A stretch of 64,000 bases of DNA from Fredinandcohnia onubensis. GTDB lineage: Bacteria > Bacillota > Bacilli > Bacillales > Bacillaceae_L. Each line of letters starts with the position of its first letter. Position 1 is the stretch's first letter. Location of the stretch: positions 37,601-101,600 of the forward strand of contig NZ_NSEA01000013.1 of assembly GCF_002734285.1 (NCBI RefSeq), read 5' to 3'. Below the pieces are notes generated by a model. That model saw only the letters and a list, made by a program, of their open reading frames with translations. It had not been told where the DNA came from and ran no database searches. Shown here piece after piece: positions 25,122 to 34,170 of the stretch. The position numbers were made by a program, and so were the translations under genes.

Positions 25122-26624
25122 CTATGTGTCCTGTTTTTCAGTCAGGTCATTAAAGAGTCCAACATAATATTTAACTTCGCCGGCTTCATTTTTCACTTCA
25201 CTAATGGTCAGCCATTCACGATAAAGCTCTTTGTTTTTTCGTCGATTCCAAATTTCTCCCTGCCAAAATCCCTTCGATCGAATTGAATCCCACATTTGTT
25301 CATAAAACGTTGTATCATGCTTTCCTGAACGGAGAATACTTGGAGATTTTCCGATTGCTTCATTCGGTTCGAATCCAGTAACAGTTGTGAATGCATGGTT
25401 AACTTTTTGAATAATACCCTTTGGATTCGTAACCATCATTCCTTGAGCAACATTCTCGATAAGCTTTGCTTCCAGTTGGATTTTTTCAGTATAGAACATC
25501 CACACAACGAAAACAGAGCTTAATAGTGCAAACATTGCGAGCGACATAAACCCAATCGCATAGTGTCCCGTCATACCAAACACGATTGAAAGAACGATTG
25601 GCGGGAAGAAACCACCTAACCCCCCCATTGCTGATACGATTCCGTTGACAATCCCAGCTTGCTTTGAAAAATAATACGGGACGAGCTTGAAGATTGTTCC
25701 ATTGCCGATTCCTGCAAAAATAGAGATAAGTAAACAGCCAATCGTATATAAAACAATATCCGGTGTAAACGCCAAGAGCACACCTGCAAACGTGATCACA
25801 TTAAAAACAATAAACAAAATGAGATACGGATTAAATTTATCACCTAGCCACCCACCTACTGGTCTTAAAAGGGTTGCTAGTGTAATAAACCCAGCTGTTC
25901 GCAATCCCGCGTCAACCGAAGTTAACCCAAAATGAGTGACTAAAAAGTTCGGTAAATACACAGTAAACGCAACAAAAGATCCAAACGTTACAAAATAAAA
26001 TAAGCTGATGAACCAAAGCTTTTCATTTTTATAAACGCTCTTTATCTGTTCACTCAATGGTTTATTTACTTTAGGTTCATGACGGTCACCAAGCAAAAAG
26101 TTTAAAAGTGCAAATAAAATGACTGGTATTAAAAACAGGCGAACCGTACTTTGCCACCCAATGCTTATTGCAAGCGCTGGTGCTGCAAATGAAGTGATTG
26201 CAGTACCAATATTTCCTGCACCATAAATCCCGTTTACGAATCCATGACGTTCCTTCGGATAGTACTTCGGTAAGGATGTAACCCCAATCGAAAACAGGGC
26301 TCCCCCAATACCTAGAAGAAGTCCGCCTAGAATCAAATCAAACATGGAATCAGCGATACTGATATAGAAAATAGGAAGAACCAGGATGACAAATCCAAGG
26401 AAAAACAACCATCTAGCCCCAAATTTATTTGTCCAATATCCTAATAGTATTCGCAACAGTGAGCCCAAGATGACAGGAACGGCTGTAACCATTGCGGTTT
26501 GGTTATCGGTTAAAGGTATATCCTGCTTAATGCTCGACATTAGGGAAGATAGAATCACCCACACCATAAAACCTACAACCAAGCTCGAGGTTTGAAGTGG
26601 CAACTGCAACTTTTGCGTCTTCAT
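25122..26624 (-). CDS. narK: NarK-type nitrate/nitrite transporter with C-terminal PAS domain
   Basis: 500 residues. The first 375 form a 12-helix MFS transporter of the nitrate/nitrite porter group: FVNGIYGAGNIGTA and IVNGIVSAMGGLGGFFPP are the two nitrate-signature helices, and IGNGTIFKLVPYYF precedes the second. Residues about 386-498 are a full PAS plus PAC domain (QGMMVTNPKGIIQKVN, WNRRKNKELYREWLTISE). Ordinary bacterial NarK ends after helix 12, near 400 residues. Start: the ATG at 26624 with GGAGGAGTAC upstream; an open frame to 26693 lacks a ribosome site. It has its own terminator before the nar operon. Confidence 0.95.
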   Translation of the reverse strand: MKTQKLQLPLQTSSLVVGFMVWVILSSLMSSIKQDIPLTDNQTAMVTAVPVILGSLLRILLGYWTNKFGARWLFFLGFVILVLPIFYISIADSMFDLILGGLLLGIGGALFSIGVTSLPKYYPKERHGFVNGIYGAGNIGTAITSFAAPALAISIGWQSTVRLFLIPVILFALLNFLLGDRHEPKVNKPLSEQIKSVYKNEKLWFISLFYFVTFGSFVAFTVYLPNFLVTHFGLTSVDAGLRTAGFITLATLLRPVGGWLGDKFNPYLILFIVFNVITFAGVLLAFTPDIVLYTIGCLLISIFAGIGNGTIFKLVPYYFSKQAGIVNGIVSAMGGLGGFFPPIVLSIVFGMTGHYAIGFMSLAMFALLSSVFVVWMFYTEKIQLEAKLIENVAQGMMVTNPKGIIQKVNHAFTTVTGFEPNEAIGKSPSILRSGKHDTTFYEQMWDSIRSKGFWQGEIWNRRKNKELYREWLTISEVKNEAGEVKYYVGLFNDLTEKQDT

Positions 26625-26720
26625 ACTTTGGTACTCCTCCTCCAAACAATCTGTATGTATTCTTCCTAGTTTACGGAATTTCAAGAAAATCAAACATACT
26701 TTTTTCTCGTAGGTTTAGGT

Positions 26721-26781
26721 GGGCAGAGGGACAGGTCCGTTGTCCCAGAAAAAAATGGGTGGACGCGGGACCTGTGTCCCA
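26721..26781. repeat. Dispersed GGGACAGGTCC repeat, copy A
   Basis: Imperfect inverted repeat: GGGACAGGTCCGTTGTCCC, a short A-rich spacer, then GGGTGGACGCGGGACCTGTG and GTCCC. It lies between narK and the ABC transporter operon. Related copies are at 30253, 32442, 33977 and 43252. Confidence 0.8.
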
Positions 26782-26782
26782 G

Positions 26783-26810
26783 ATGACAAATGTCATTGAG
26801 GTTGATGACA
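26783..26810. promoter_or_regulatory. Possible response-regulator site
   Basis: ATGACA-AA-TGTCAT at 26783-26796, then a third ATGACA at 26805-26810. It lies about 55-80 bases before the first gene of an ABC transporter/two-component operon, so autoregulation by the encoded response regulator is plausible. Confidence 0.4.
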
Positions 26811-26865
26811 TTATCCACTAATTTTGGTGGTCGATCGGTTTTACAATGATGGTGGAGGTGTTTTT

Positions 26866-27765
26866 ATGGAACCTATTATTGAATTAAACCAAGTTAGTAA
26901 GTTGTTTAAAAACAAGATGGCAGTTAATCAAGTATCTTTATCGATTCAAAAGGGTGAAGTTGTTGCTATTCTCGGTCCAAATGGGGCTGGAAAAACGACA
27001 ACTATGATGATGATGCTTGGGCTGTTGGAGCCAACTGATGGAAGTGTTCAACTTTTCGGGAGTCATCCAAAGGCAAAAGCTGTACGTGAAAAAATCGGAG
27101 CTTTGTTGCAAGAGGTAAGTGTGATTGATGCACTAAAGGTACGAGAGGTTATCCAACTTTTTAGAAGTTATTATCCACAGCCTTTATCATATGAGGAACT
27201 GGTTGCTTTTACTGGATTTACAAAGGATGAGTTACAAAAACGTGCCAATAAGCTTTCAGGTGGTCAAAAACGACGCCTTGGTTTTGCGCTTGCGATGGCA
27301 GGTAATCCTGATGTGTTATTTTTTGATGAACCTACTGTTGGTATGGATGTAACCTCAAGAAAACTATTTTGGAGAACCGTTCGTGATTTGAGAGATCGTG
27401 GGAAAACGATTCTATTTACTACCCATTATTTACAAGAGGCCGATGATATTGCTGAAAGAGTCATTCTCTTTCATGAAGGAAACATCATTGGGGACGGAAC
27501 CCCAAAAAGTATAAAAGCCAGGTTATTAAAACAGTCTGTTTCATTTACTCCAATTTCAGCAATTAGCCATGAAGAATTAAAAAACCTTCCATATGTAACA
27601 GATGTATATGAAAAGAATGGTCGGATATTTTTATTAACAGATCATACAGATGGAGTCCTAGCCTCCATTTTTGCTCAGAAACTTTCCGTTCAAAATATCG
27701 AAATTGAACGCGGGCGTCTCGAGGATGCGTTTGAACAGTTAGTTGAAAAAAGGGAGGTTATCTAA
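26866..27765 (+). CDS. ABC transporter ATP-binding protein (YvfR-like)
   Basis: 299 residues: Walker A GPNGAGKTT, signature LSGGQKRR, Walker B VLFFDEPTVGMD and switch His in TTHYL, followed by a C-terminal extension of about 80 residues usual in ABC-2 exporters. The ATG at 26866 has GGTGGAGGTG 6 bases upstream and is chosen over an open frame from 26824. It works with the permease encoded one base later. The operon order ATPase-permease-kinase-regulator is that of B. subtilis yvfRSTU. Confidence 0.93.
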   Translation: MEPIIELNQVSKLFKNKMAVNQVSLSIQKGEVVAILGPNGAGKTTTMMMMLGLLEPTDGSVQLFGSHPKAKAVREKIGALLQEVSVIDALKVREVIQLFRSYYPQPLSYEELVAFTGFTKDELQKRANKLSGGQKRRLGFALAMAGNPDVLFFDEPTVGMDVTSRKLFWRTVRDLRDRGKTILFTTHYLQEADDIAERVILFHEGNIIGDGTPKSIKARLLKQSVSFTPISAISHEELKNLPYVTDVYEKNGRIFLLTDHTDGVLASIFAQKLSVQNIEIERGRLEDAFEQLVEKREVI

Positions 27766-27766
27766 T

Positions 27767-28507
27767 ATGAACGGTTTTATAATGCAATGTAAGTTCGAGG
27801 TTCTGAGAATTTTCCGTAATCCCTACTATGTATTTTGGTCTTTGTTCATGCCAATCGTTTTTTACATCGTTTTTACGAGAATTTTTAATTCAGGAATGGA
27901 CGATCAACAATTATGGCAAGCTCATTATTTAATGTCAATGGCTGCATTTAGTGTAATGGGATCTGCTATTATGACACTTGGAATCCGGTTGGTTGAGGAG
28001 AGAAAACAAGGCTGGTCAATGTTTATGAGAATTACCCCATTATCTGACCAAGCTTATTTCGCCGCAAAAATGATTGGGCAAACAGTCATTCATATTTTTT
28101 CGATTGTGATTATATTTACTTCAGGCGCACTTATTAATGGAATCTCCCTCACCCTTCTTGAGTGGCTAATATGTGGAATGTGGTTACTATTCGGCTCGTT
28201 GCCTTTTCTTGCTATAGGGACACTTGTGGGAACGATGAAAAGGGTGGATACAGCCTCTGGAATCTCGAATATGATTTATATGGTTCTTGCACTGTGTGGT
28301 GGTATGTGGATGCCGATGGAGATAATGCCTAATTTCGTTCAATCAATCGGAAAATGGCTCCCTTCCTATCACTTTGGCAGTGGTGCATGGGAAATTGTCC
28401 GCGGCGGCCAACCAGACTGGATTAATTTTACACTATTGGTTGGGTATCTCCTTCTGTTCATGGTAATATCAGGTTATACAAGGAGAAAACAAGAAGTGGC
28501 GGTGTAA
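27767..28507 (+). CDS. ABC-2 type permease (YvfS-like)
   Basis: 246 residues with six membrane helices; the end of the family is marked by LCGGMWMPMEIMPNFVQSIGKWLPSYHF. The ATG at 27767 follows the ATPase stop by one base and has AGGGAGGTT upstream. It exports an unknown compound, perhaps a lipid-active antimicrobial as in related DesK-type systems. Confidence 0.9.
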   Translation: MNGFIMQCKFEVLRIFRNPYYVFWSLFMPIVFYIVFTRIFNSGMDDQQLWQAHYLMSMAAFSVMGSAIMTLGIRLVEERKQGWSMFMRITPLSDQAYFAAKMIGQTVIHIFSIVIIFTSGALINGISLTLLEWLICGMWLLFGSLPFLAIGTLVGTMKRVDTASGISNMIYMVLALCGGMWMPMEIMPNFVQSIGKWLPSYHFGSGAWEIVRGGQPDWINFTLLVGYLLLFMVISGYTRRKQEVAV

Positions 28508-28512
28508 GCTGA

Positions 28513-29649
28513 ATGCTACAAAAAATAAAAGAGTTTCGGATCTTTCCTGCTAGGTATGGGTTCTTCCCCTATATCTTTTTAATCTATCTTGTCATGCCTG
28601 CCTACTATGTTTTATTGGAGCAGGGCTGGAAACAAGTTGCAGGGATTGGCCTGCTACTATTGTTTCTCGTAACCTATCGACAACTCTATAACTCTTCCGA
28701 TAAAATGACCTATGCATATTGGTTAGTTGTCCAAATTATTTTGGTTATGATCCTTGCAATCTCTTATAATCTCTATAATTTATTCTTAGGGTTCTTTCCA
28801 GCTCATTTTATTGGCTGGTATAGCAAAAAGGTTTACTTTTATCGCGCATTAGGGTTCTTTACACTTTCAATTATCATTCCACTTCTCATTCATTGGAATT
28901 CGTTGATTCTAGAGTCCATGTACTTTTATGGAATTTTTATTATCATTATGATTGTTTCTCCATTCGGTATCCGTTCAATGAATAGCCGTATGGAGCTAGA
29001 AAAAAAACTTGAGGAAGCAAATGAACAAATTGAGGAGTTAGTGAAACGTGAAGAACGGTTAAGGATTGCCAGAGACCTTCATGATACGTTAGGACACACA
29101 CTTTCAATGATTACCCTAAAAAGTCAGCTCGTTCACAAATTGATAAGTAAGGACATTGAAAAAGCTAAGCTTGAGACAAAAGAGATTGAAAGAACCTCTC
29201 GCACTGCTTTGACACAAGTAAGAGAATTAGTATCTGATATGAGAGCCGTCACTATTGCAGAAGAACTAATTGAAACCGAGAACATTTTAAAAGCTGCAGG
29301 CATTTCTTTTGAGTTTGATGGCGATTCAAAACTAGAAAATGTCCCACTGCTTACTCAGAATATCCTGAGTTTGTGTCTAAAAGAAGGGATTACAAACGTT
29401 GTTAAACATAGTGCTGCGAATAGTTGTACTGTACATTTATTGAAAAAACCGGGCGAAATCGAACTTTCCATCTCTGATAATGGTAAAGGTCTAGATGAAA
29501 AGACGGCTGACGGTAATGGGTTAAAAGGAATAAAGGAGCGATTACATTTAATCGACGGTTTCGGAGAAGCAATTTCTCAAAATGGAACTAAATTAATTAT
29601 CACTGTACCTATAATTGCAAAGGAGAAAAAGGCTGGTGTTGGTTCTTGA
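28513..29649 (+). CDS. DesK-type sensor histidine kinase (YvfT-like)
   Basis: 378 residues: about five N-terminal membrane helices (to about 155), a coiled-coil linker, the HisKA_3 phosphoacceptor H190 in RIARDLHDTLGHTLSM, and a HATPase domain with KEGITNVVKHS (N box) and SDNGKGLDE plus GNGLKGIKERL. Membrane-embedded sensing without an extracellular domain is the DesK style. It follows the permease by 5 bases. Confidence 0.93.
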   Translation: MLQKIKEFRIFPARYGFFPYIFLIYLVMPAYYVLLEQGWKQVAGIGLLLLFLVTYRQLYNSSDKMTYAYWLVVQIILVMILAISYNLYNLFLGFFPAHFIGWYSKKVYFYRALGFFTLSIIIPLLIHWNSLILESMYFYGIFIIIMIVSPFGIRSMNSRMELEKKLEEANEQIEELVKREERLRIARDLHDTLGHTLSMITLKSQLVHKLISKDIEKAKLETKEIERTSRTALTQVRELVSDMRAVTIAEELIETENILKAAGISFEFDGDSKLENVPLLTQNILSLCLKEGITNVVKHSAANSCTVHLLKKPGEIELSISDNGKGLDEKTADGNGLKGIKERLHLIDGFGEAISQNGTKLIITVPIIAKEKKAGVGS

Positions 29650-30248
29650 TTAGAGTAATGATTGCCGAGGATCAAGGTATGCTTAGAGGAGCTTTAGGCT
29701 CTTTACTCGATTTTGAGGAAGACATTGAAATCGTTGGGGAAGCATCCAATGGAAAAGAGGCATTGAAGCTGATTCTATCCCTTAAGCCCGATGTTTGTTT
29801 AATGGATATTGAAATGCCCTATATGAGCGGACTTAAAGTAGCCGAGGAGGCTAAAAATCATTTTTCTACATGTAAAATCATTATTTTGACCACTTTTGCC
29901 CGTCCAGGTTATTTTGAGCAAGCAGTAAAAATTGGCGTACACGGGTATATGCTAAAAGACGGGTCAGTTGATGAGCTTGCGGAATCCATTCGAAGTGTGA
30001 TGAAAGGAAAACGTGAATTTGCTCCTGAACTGATTTTCGGCAGCATGAAAGATGACAATCCCTTAACAGAACGTGAACAGGCCGTACTTCGATTGGCCTC
30101 AGAGGGAAAAACCTCAAAAGAAATTTCATCACAATTATTTTTATCAGCTGGAACTGTCCGAAATTATATGTCCGAAATCATTAACAAACTAGGCGTAAAA
30201 AACCGTACCGAAGCTGTTACCGTCGCAAAAGAAAAAAGTTGGATCTAA
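29646..30248 (+). CDS. NarL/DesR-type response regulator (YvfU-like)
   Basis: 200 residues: receiver with phosphoacceptor D54 (CLMDIEMP) and a C-terminal LuxR-type HTH (LTEREQAVLRLASEGKTSKEIS, AGTVRNYMSEI). TTG start overlapping the kinase stop by 4 bases. It probably controls its own operon through the ATGACA motifs upstream of the ATPase gene. Confidence 0.93.
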   Translation: MIRVMIAEDQGMLRGALGSLLDFEEDIEIVGEASNGKEALKLILSLKPDVCLMDIEMPYMSGLKVAEEAKNHFSTCKIIILTTFARPGYFEQAVKIGVHGYMLKDGSVDELAESIRSVMKGKREFAPELIFGSMKDDNPLTEREQAVLRLASEGKTSKEISSQLFLSAGTVRNYMSEIINKLGVKNRTEAVTVAKEKSWI

Positions 30249-30252
30249 ATTT

Positions 30253-30321
30253 GGGTCAGAGGGACAGGTCCCTTGTCCCAGGAAAAAAATGGTGGGACGC
30301 GGGACCTGTCCCTGTGTCCCA
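30253..30321. repeat. Dispersed GGGACAGGTCC repeat, copy B
   Basis: GGGTCAGAGGGACAGGTCCC then TTGTCCCAGG, an A-run, GGTGGGACGCGGGACCTGTC and CCTGTGTCCC. It is the most complete copy, between the response regulator and yueI. Confidence 0.85.
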
Positions 30322-30322
30322 T

Positions 30323-30343
30323 AAAAAAAGGGAGTCTTCCCTA
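30323..30343 (-). terminator. Terminator overlapping the yueI-like stop
   Basis: AGGGA-AGAC-TCCCT followed by seven T on the minus strand; it overlaps the stop codon of the DUF1694 gene. Confidence 0.6.
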
Positions 30344-30790
30344 CTTTTTAAAGGTTTTTTTAAAAAGTGAGAGGAGTCCTTTTTTTTCGGATTTATTCTC
30401 TTGTGGTAATATTGGTTTTCCTTTTTCCGTTATATAAATATCCTCTTTATCGATGGCATGATCGAATGCAAGTACTAGCCCGAGGTCCGAATTGTAGTCC
30501 TTGTTTGTGACAAGTGTGTACTCCATATTGTTTGTACTCGCCAGCTTTACATATTTGGATAAAAAGCGATAATTCATATGACCATTTAAGTACATATGTA
30601 CCCCGGTGTTTTTTTTACAAGCATTCTGGACTTCTTGGAATACCTTGTTTTCTCTAACCTGTGATTGAGTTAACGCCAATAATACACGTTCCCTAATAGT
30701 TCCAAGAAATTGTTTGCGTTCTTCTGGTTTTATTTCCTTCGTCCCATGTATCCCCTGTTGAAGATAGTCATCTACATTCTGCTTCGTCAT
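30341..30790 (-). CDS. yueI: YueI family protein (DUF1694)
   Basis: 149 residues, the YueI family of Bacillus: start MTKQNVDDYLQQGIHGTKEI, core FLGTIRERVLLALTQSQV and DLGLVLAFDHAIDKEDI. The function is not known. GGGGAGGACG precedes the ATG. Monocistronic. Confidence 0.9.
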   Translation of the reverse strand: MTKQNVDDYLQQGIHGTKEIKPEERKQFLGTIRERVLLALTQSQVRENKVFQEVQNACKKNTGVHMYLNGHMNYRFLSKYVKLASTNNMEYTLVTNKDYNSDLGLVLAFDHAIDKEDIYITEKGKPILPQENKSEKKGLLSLFKKTFKK

Positions 30791-30932
30791 ATCGTCCTCC
30801 CCTTTTCGCTCGCCTTTAGTATTTCCAATTATAACAATATCTTGCTCCTTTTATGAGTATTCTGTGCGGCACGTCTATGTTCATAGGAAATATACACAAT
30901 ATAAAATGGAGCATTCACCGATGCTCCATTAC

Positions 30933-31274
30933 TTAAAACCATATTAGATAATAGATTACCCCAAAAAGGACCGCCACCATCATAATGAGGATGCCTCTTT
31001 TCCTATTTTCCTGCAATAATAAAATGCCTGATAATAGCCAACCGCCTGCTAGTAAAAAGGCACCAATATGTTTTACTAAGGAAATATCAGCAATTAGCCC
31101 TGAAATAAATAGGAGTATCCCTATGAGCCGCATGCTTTCTTCCCAGAACTCGAAATTTTTATAGTCAAAAATTTGATTGCGTTTTTCTTTTTTCCCTTTT
31201 TTATAAACTTTGACAATATTAACCCCAAATATTCCCCATATTAAGACTAGTATCGCGATCTCAACAAAATCCAT
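30933..31274 (-). CDS. Small membrane protein
   Basis: 113 residues with about four hydrophobic helices; one at the N-terminus and three after a basic loop (KKGKKEKRNQ). No family recognised. AGAAGGGAG before the ATG. It lies 22 bases after the hydrolase and may share its transcript. Confidence 0.75.
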   Translation of the reverse strand: MDFVEIAILVLIWGIFGVNIVKVYKKGKKEKRNQIFDYKNFEFWEESMRLIGILLFISGLIADISLVKHIGAFLLAGGWLLSGILLLQENRKRGILIMMVAVLFGVIYYLIWF

Positions 31275-31296
31275 AGGAACTCCCTTCTGCCTCTTA

Positions 31297-32322
31297 CTAT
31301 TTCAAGTTACTTAACTCTTCTATTAAATGTTGCTCTATTCGTTTTGTATCACTTGGATGAAAAGCATGCGCAGATTTCTCCGCCCAAATCATCCGTTTTC
31401 CTTTTGGTGCAACCATCTGATTAAAATACGATTCTACTAAGCTACCATTCACATGAAAATCATGTCGTCCGTGAATAAACGTAACACGTATAGGAAGTTC
31501 GGGCAATGACTCCATAAAGTTATTTGTAGCCAGTTCTTCTATAAATCTCTGTGAATAGATAAGCTTGAATCCTTTATAATATGTATGATATACATCCTTC
31601 AATGAGTACTCCTCAGACCTTACCATATCCATTGTGAGTGCAAATAGCCCAGGTGCATTTTCAGTTTGATAGACTAATGTATTAAAGATACGCTGCCATT
31701 TTCGAATGACACTCCACTGTTTGAAACTTTCAATATAAGGTGGTTCTCCTACATTTTCAAGTTCTGTGATTGCTTTCTTATTTCCACGTCTTTTCGCTTC
31801 TTCCTTTAGCCATCTAAGAGCCAATCGATCATTCTCTGTCCAACTAATAATCTGAGAAATTCCTACATATGAATTAAACTTTTCAGGATACCTTGACGCT
31901 AGGTTTAATCCAATTGTACTTCCCCATGAATGTGCAGCAAGGAAAATCTTTTCCTGCTTAAAGCGGTCCCGCAAATAGTCCACCAGTTCATTCGCATCCG
32001 AAATAAATTGTTCAATTGTCATAGAATCCTGTGGAATTTCCTGATGATATGATTTACCCGTTCCACGCTGATCCCAGAAGACAACTACAAATTTTTTCAC
32101 TAGTTCCTTCGTATTCGTGATAATCGTATAATCCCTTCCCTTCGAAGAAATACCTAGCAACGGCATAGAAGGACCACCATGAATAAAAAGTAGAACCGGC
32201 TTTGTTACATCATCCGCTTGAATTAAAATCGATTGCTTTATACCACCAAGAGTAACTCCTTCAACCGACTGTATCCCACTTGAAGAAATCTCAAAATCAG
32301 GCTTACGCAAAAATATCCCCAA
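31297..32322 (-). CDS. Alpha/beta hydrolase (prolyl aminopeptidase-like)
   Basis: About 341 residues. It has the oxyanion HGGP in LLFIHGGPSMPL, WDQRGTGKS, the nucleophile elbow HSWGS, an Asp in GRHDFH and the catalytic His in EKSAHAFH. Together these are typical of peptidase family S33. No signal peptide. The frame is open to 32346 (TTG), but GAGAGG sits 9 bases before the TTG at 32322, so this is the likelier start. The substrate is not predictable. Confidence 0.9.
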   Translation of the reverse strand: MGIFLRKPDFEISSSGIQSVEGVTLGGIKQSILIQADDVTKPVLLFIHGGPSMPLLGISSKGRDYTIITNTKELVKKFVVVFWDQRGTGKSYHQEIPQDSMTIEQFISDANELVDYLRDRFKQEKIFLAAHSWGSTIGLNLASRYPEKFNSYVGISQIISWTENDRLALRWLKEEAKRRGNKKAITELENVGEPPYIESFKQWSVIRKWQRIFNTLVYQTENAPGLFALTMDMVRSEEYSLKDVYHTYYKGFKLIYSQRFIEELATNNFMESLPELPIRVTFIHGRHDFHVNGSLVESYFNQMVAPKGKRMIWAEKSAHAFHPSDTKRIEQHLIEELSNLK

Positions 32323-32441
32323 ACCAACCAACCTCTCAGAAAACAAAAATAATATATAATACTCTATTCTCTCAACTTCCTCAAAATTCCTTTTCTATGA
32401 TTCATCGATTTGGGTCACACGCGAGCTGGAAGTCGAACCGG

Positions 32442-32511
32442 TTGGGTCACAGGGACAGGTCCCTTGTCCCAGGAAAAAAATGGTATAACGAGAAACCTGT
32501 CCTCTGACCCT
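32442..32511. repeat. Dispersed GGGACAGGTCC repeat, copy C
   Basis: GGGTCACAGGGACAGGTCCC then TTGTCCCAGG; the second arm is diverged (AGAAACCTGTCCTCTGACCC). It runs to within a few bases of the dbpA stop codon. Confidence 0.8.
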
Positions 32512-32514
32512 TTC

Positions 32515-33951
32515 CTATTTTGCAATATGTACTTTTAGTTGTTTTCCTTTGATGGTTATTTGTTTCATTGCTGTTAGAACATGCTGGCCTTTCCCGTTTA
32601 ATATATCCACATAGGTGGCGTTTTCTTGGATGGTGATGATTCCAATATCATCTGCAGATACTCCGGGGATTTTAGCAATTGTTCCGACAAAATCGACCAC
32701 CCGGAGCTTCTTTTTCTTTCCACCATTAAAATAAAGCTTTAAAATATCCTTGTTAACTTGCTTTGCTTTATCCTGTTTAAGTTGTGGCTTGGCGTTCATT
32801 TTTTCTACAAAGGCTGCTTTTGCACGAGCAACTTCTTCCTTACTTGGAGAGTCGATGTTCCGAATTTCCTCACCGATGTATTCTTCAATTTCTTTTACTA
32901 GATTTTCTTCTTGGGGTGTTGCGAGAGTAATTGCTTTTCCAGTTTTACCTGCGCGACCCGTTCTTCCAATTCGATGAACATACCGCTCTTTATCCTGAGG
33001 CACATCATAACTGATCACAAGCGAAATATCCTCAACATCTATCCCTCTTGCCGCAACATCTGTCGCTACTAAGTATCGAAACTTGCCCTTCTTAAAATCA
33101 TCCATCGCAGCAAAACGCTCTTCTTGAACCATACCACCGTGAATTTTTCCACAGGAATAATTGGATTTTGACAGTTTTCGATGCAAATCGTCTACACCCT
33201 GCTGTGTTCCGCAAAAAATAATACAGCTATCTGGATTTTCAACACTCGTAATGTTCTTTAAAAGTGAGAGTTTATCTTCTTCTTCAACACTCATTAAAGA
33301 ATGCTCAATTTTTCCTTTTGCAACAATTGGATTTTTAACCTCAATATATTCTGGCTTTTTCATATACTTGGCCGATAGAGCTTCAACATCTTCAGGTAAT
33401 GTTGCTGAAAACAGCATCGTAACCCGCTCAGTCGGAAGGGCTTGGATGATCAACTCCACTTGTTCAATGAAGCCCATATTCAACATCTCGTCAGCTTCAT
33501 CAATTACTAGAAATTTTATATGATCCACAAAAAGAGTTCCCTTTTGAATATGGTCCAGTACCCTTCCTGGTGTTCCCACAACTACATGTGTCTTTTGCTT
33601 TAGCTCTAACTTTTGTCGTTCATAGGATTGCTTTCCAAAAATAGCAGTTGCCTTAATCCGTTTAAATCGACCAATATGAATAACATCTTCCTTCACCTGT
33701 GCGGCCAGTTCTCTCGTTGGCGTTAAAATCAAGGCTTGTGGCTTATTTTCAACCCAATCAACCAATTCACAAATTGGAATCGCAAATGCTGCAGTCTTAC
33801 CACTACCAGTTTGCGATTTTCCAACAATGTCATTTTTCTGCATCGCAACAGGTATCACCTTCGCTTGAATTTCTGTTGGAATTTGATAACGCAAACCCGA
33901 AAGTGCCTTCACAATTTCATCACTTAAATTAAATCTTTCAAAACCATTCAT
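32515..33951 (-). CDS. dbpA: DEAD-box RNA helicase with DbpA RNA-binding domain
   Basis: 478 residues. Helicase motifs: [11 protein letters not shown] (I), VIDEADEML (II), LFSATLP (III) and [10 protein letters not shown] (VI). The last 75 residues form the DbpA-type RNA-recognition domain ([21 protein letters not shown]) that in YxiN of B. subtilis binds hairpin 92 of 23S rRNA; YxiN has almost the same length. It acts in large-subunit assembly. GATGAGG before the ATG. Confidence 0.95.
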   Translation of the reverse strand: MNGFERFNLSDEIVKALSGLRYQIPTEIQAKVIPVAMQKNDIVGKSQTGSGKTAAFAIPICELVDWVENKPQALILTPTRELAAQVKEDVIHIGRFKRIKATAIFGKQSYERQKLELKQKTHVVVGTPGRVLDHIQKGTLFVDHIKFLVIDEADEMLNMGFIEQVELIIQALPTERVTMLFSATLPEDVEALSAKYMKKPEYIEVKNPIVAKGKIEHSLMSVEEEDKLSLLKNITSVENPDSCIIFCGTQQGVDDLHRKLSKSNYSCGKIHGGMVQEERFAAMDDFKKGKFRYLVATDVAARGIDVEDISLVISYDVPQDKERYVHRIGRTGRAGKTGKAITLATPQEENLVKEIEEYIGEEIRNIDSPSKEEVARAKAAFVEKMNAKPQLKQDKAKQVNKDILKLYFNGGKKKKLRVVDFVGTIAKIPGVSADDIGIITIQENATYVDILNGKGQHVLTAMKQITIKGKQLKVHIAK

Positions 33952-33976
33952 ATAATTACCTCATCTATATTTATTA

Positions 33977-34047
33977 TGGGACAGAGGGACAGGTCCATTG
34001 TCCCAGGAAAAATATGGTGGGACGTGGGACCTGTCCCTGTGACCCAG
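33977..34047. repeat. Dispersed GGGACAGGTCC repeat, copy D
   Basis: GGGACAGAGGGACAGGTCCA then TTGTCCCAGG, AATATGGTGGGACGTGGGAC and CTGTCCCTGTGACCCA. It lies between the divergent dbpA and MFS genes. Confidence 0.85.
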
Positions 34048-34170
34048 CGCGGAACTTATCCCAGTTTTTTTTCGTTGACAACTGGATAGGGATGTATTAA
34101 CTTAGTATAGCTAATGAGAAATAGAATTAAAGTTTTTATATAAATATTCATGAAAAAAAGAGGTGTATTG

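Noticed and set aside
28513-30248. DesK-DesR lipid desaturase control system
   Set aside because: Kinase and regulator are of the same class, but no desaturase gene is present and the ABC transporter is part of the unit, so a YvfTU or linearmycin-resistance-like role is likelier.
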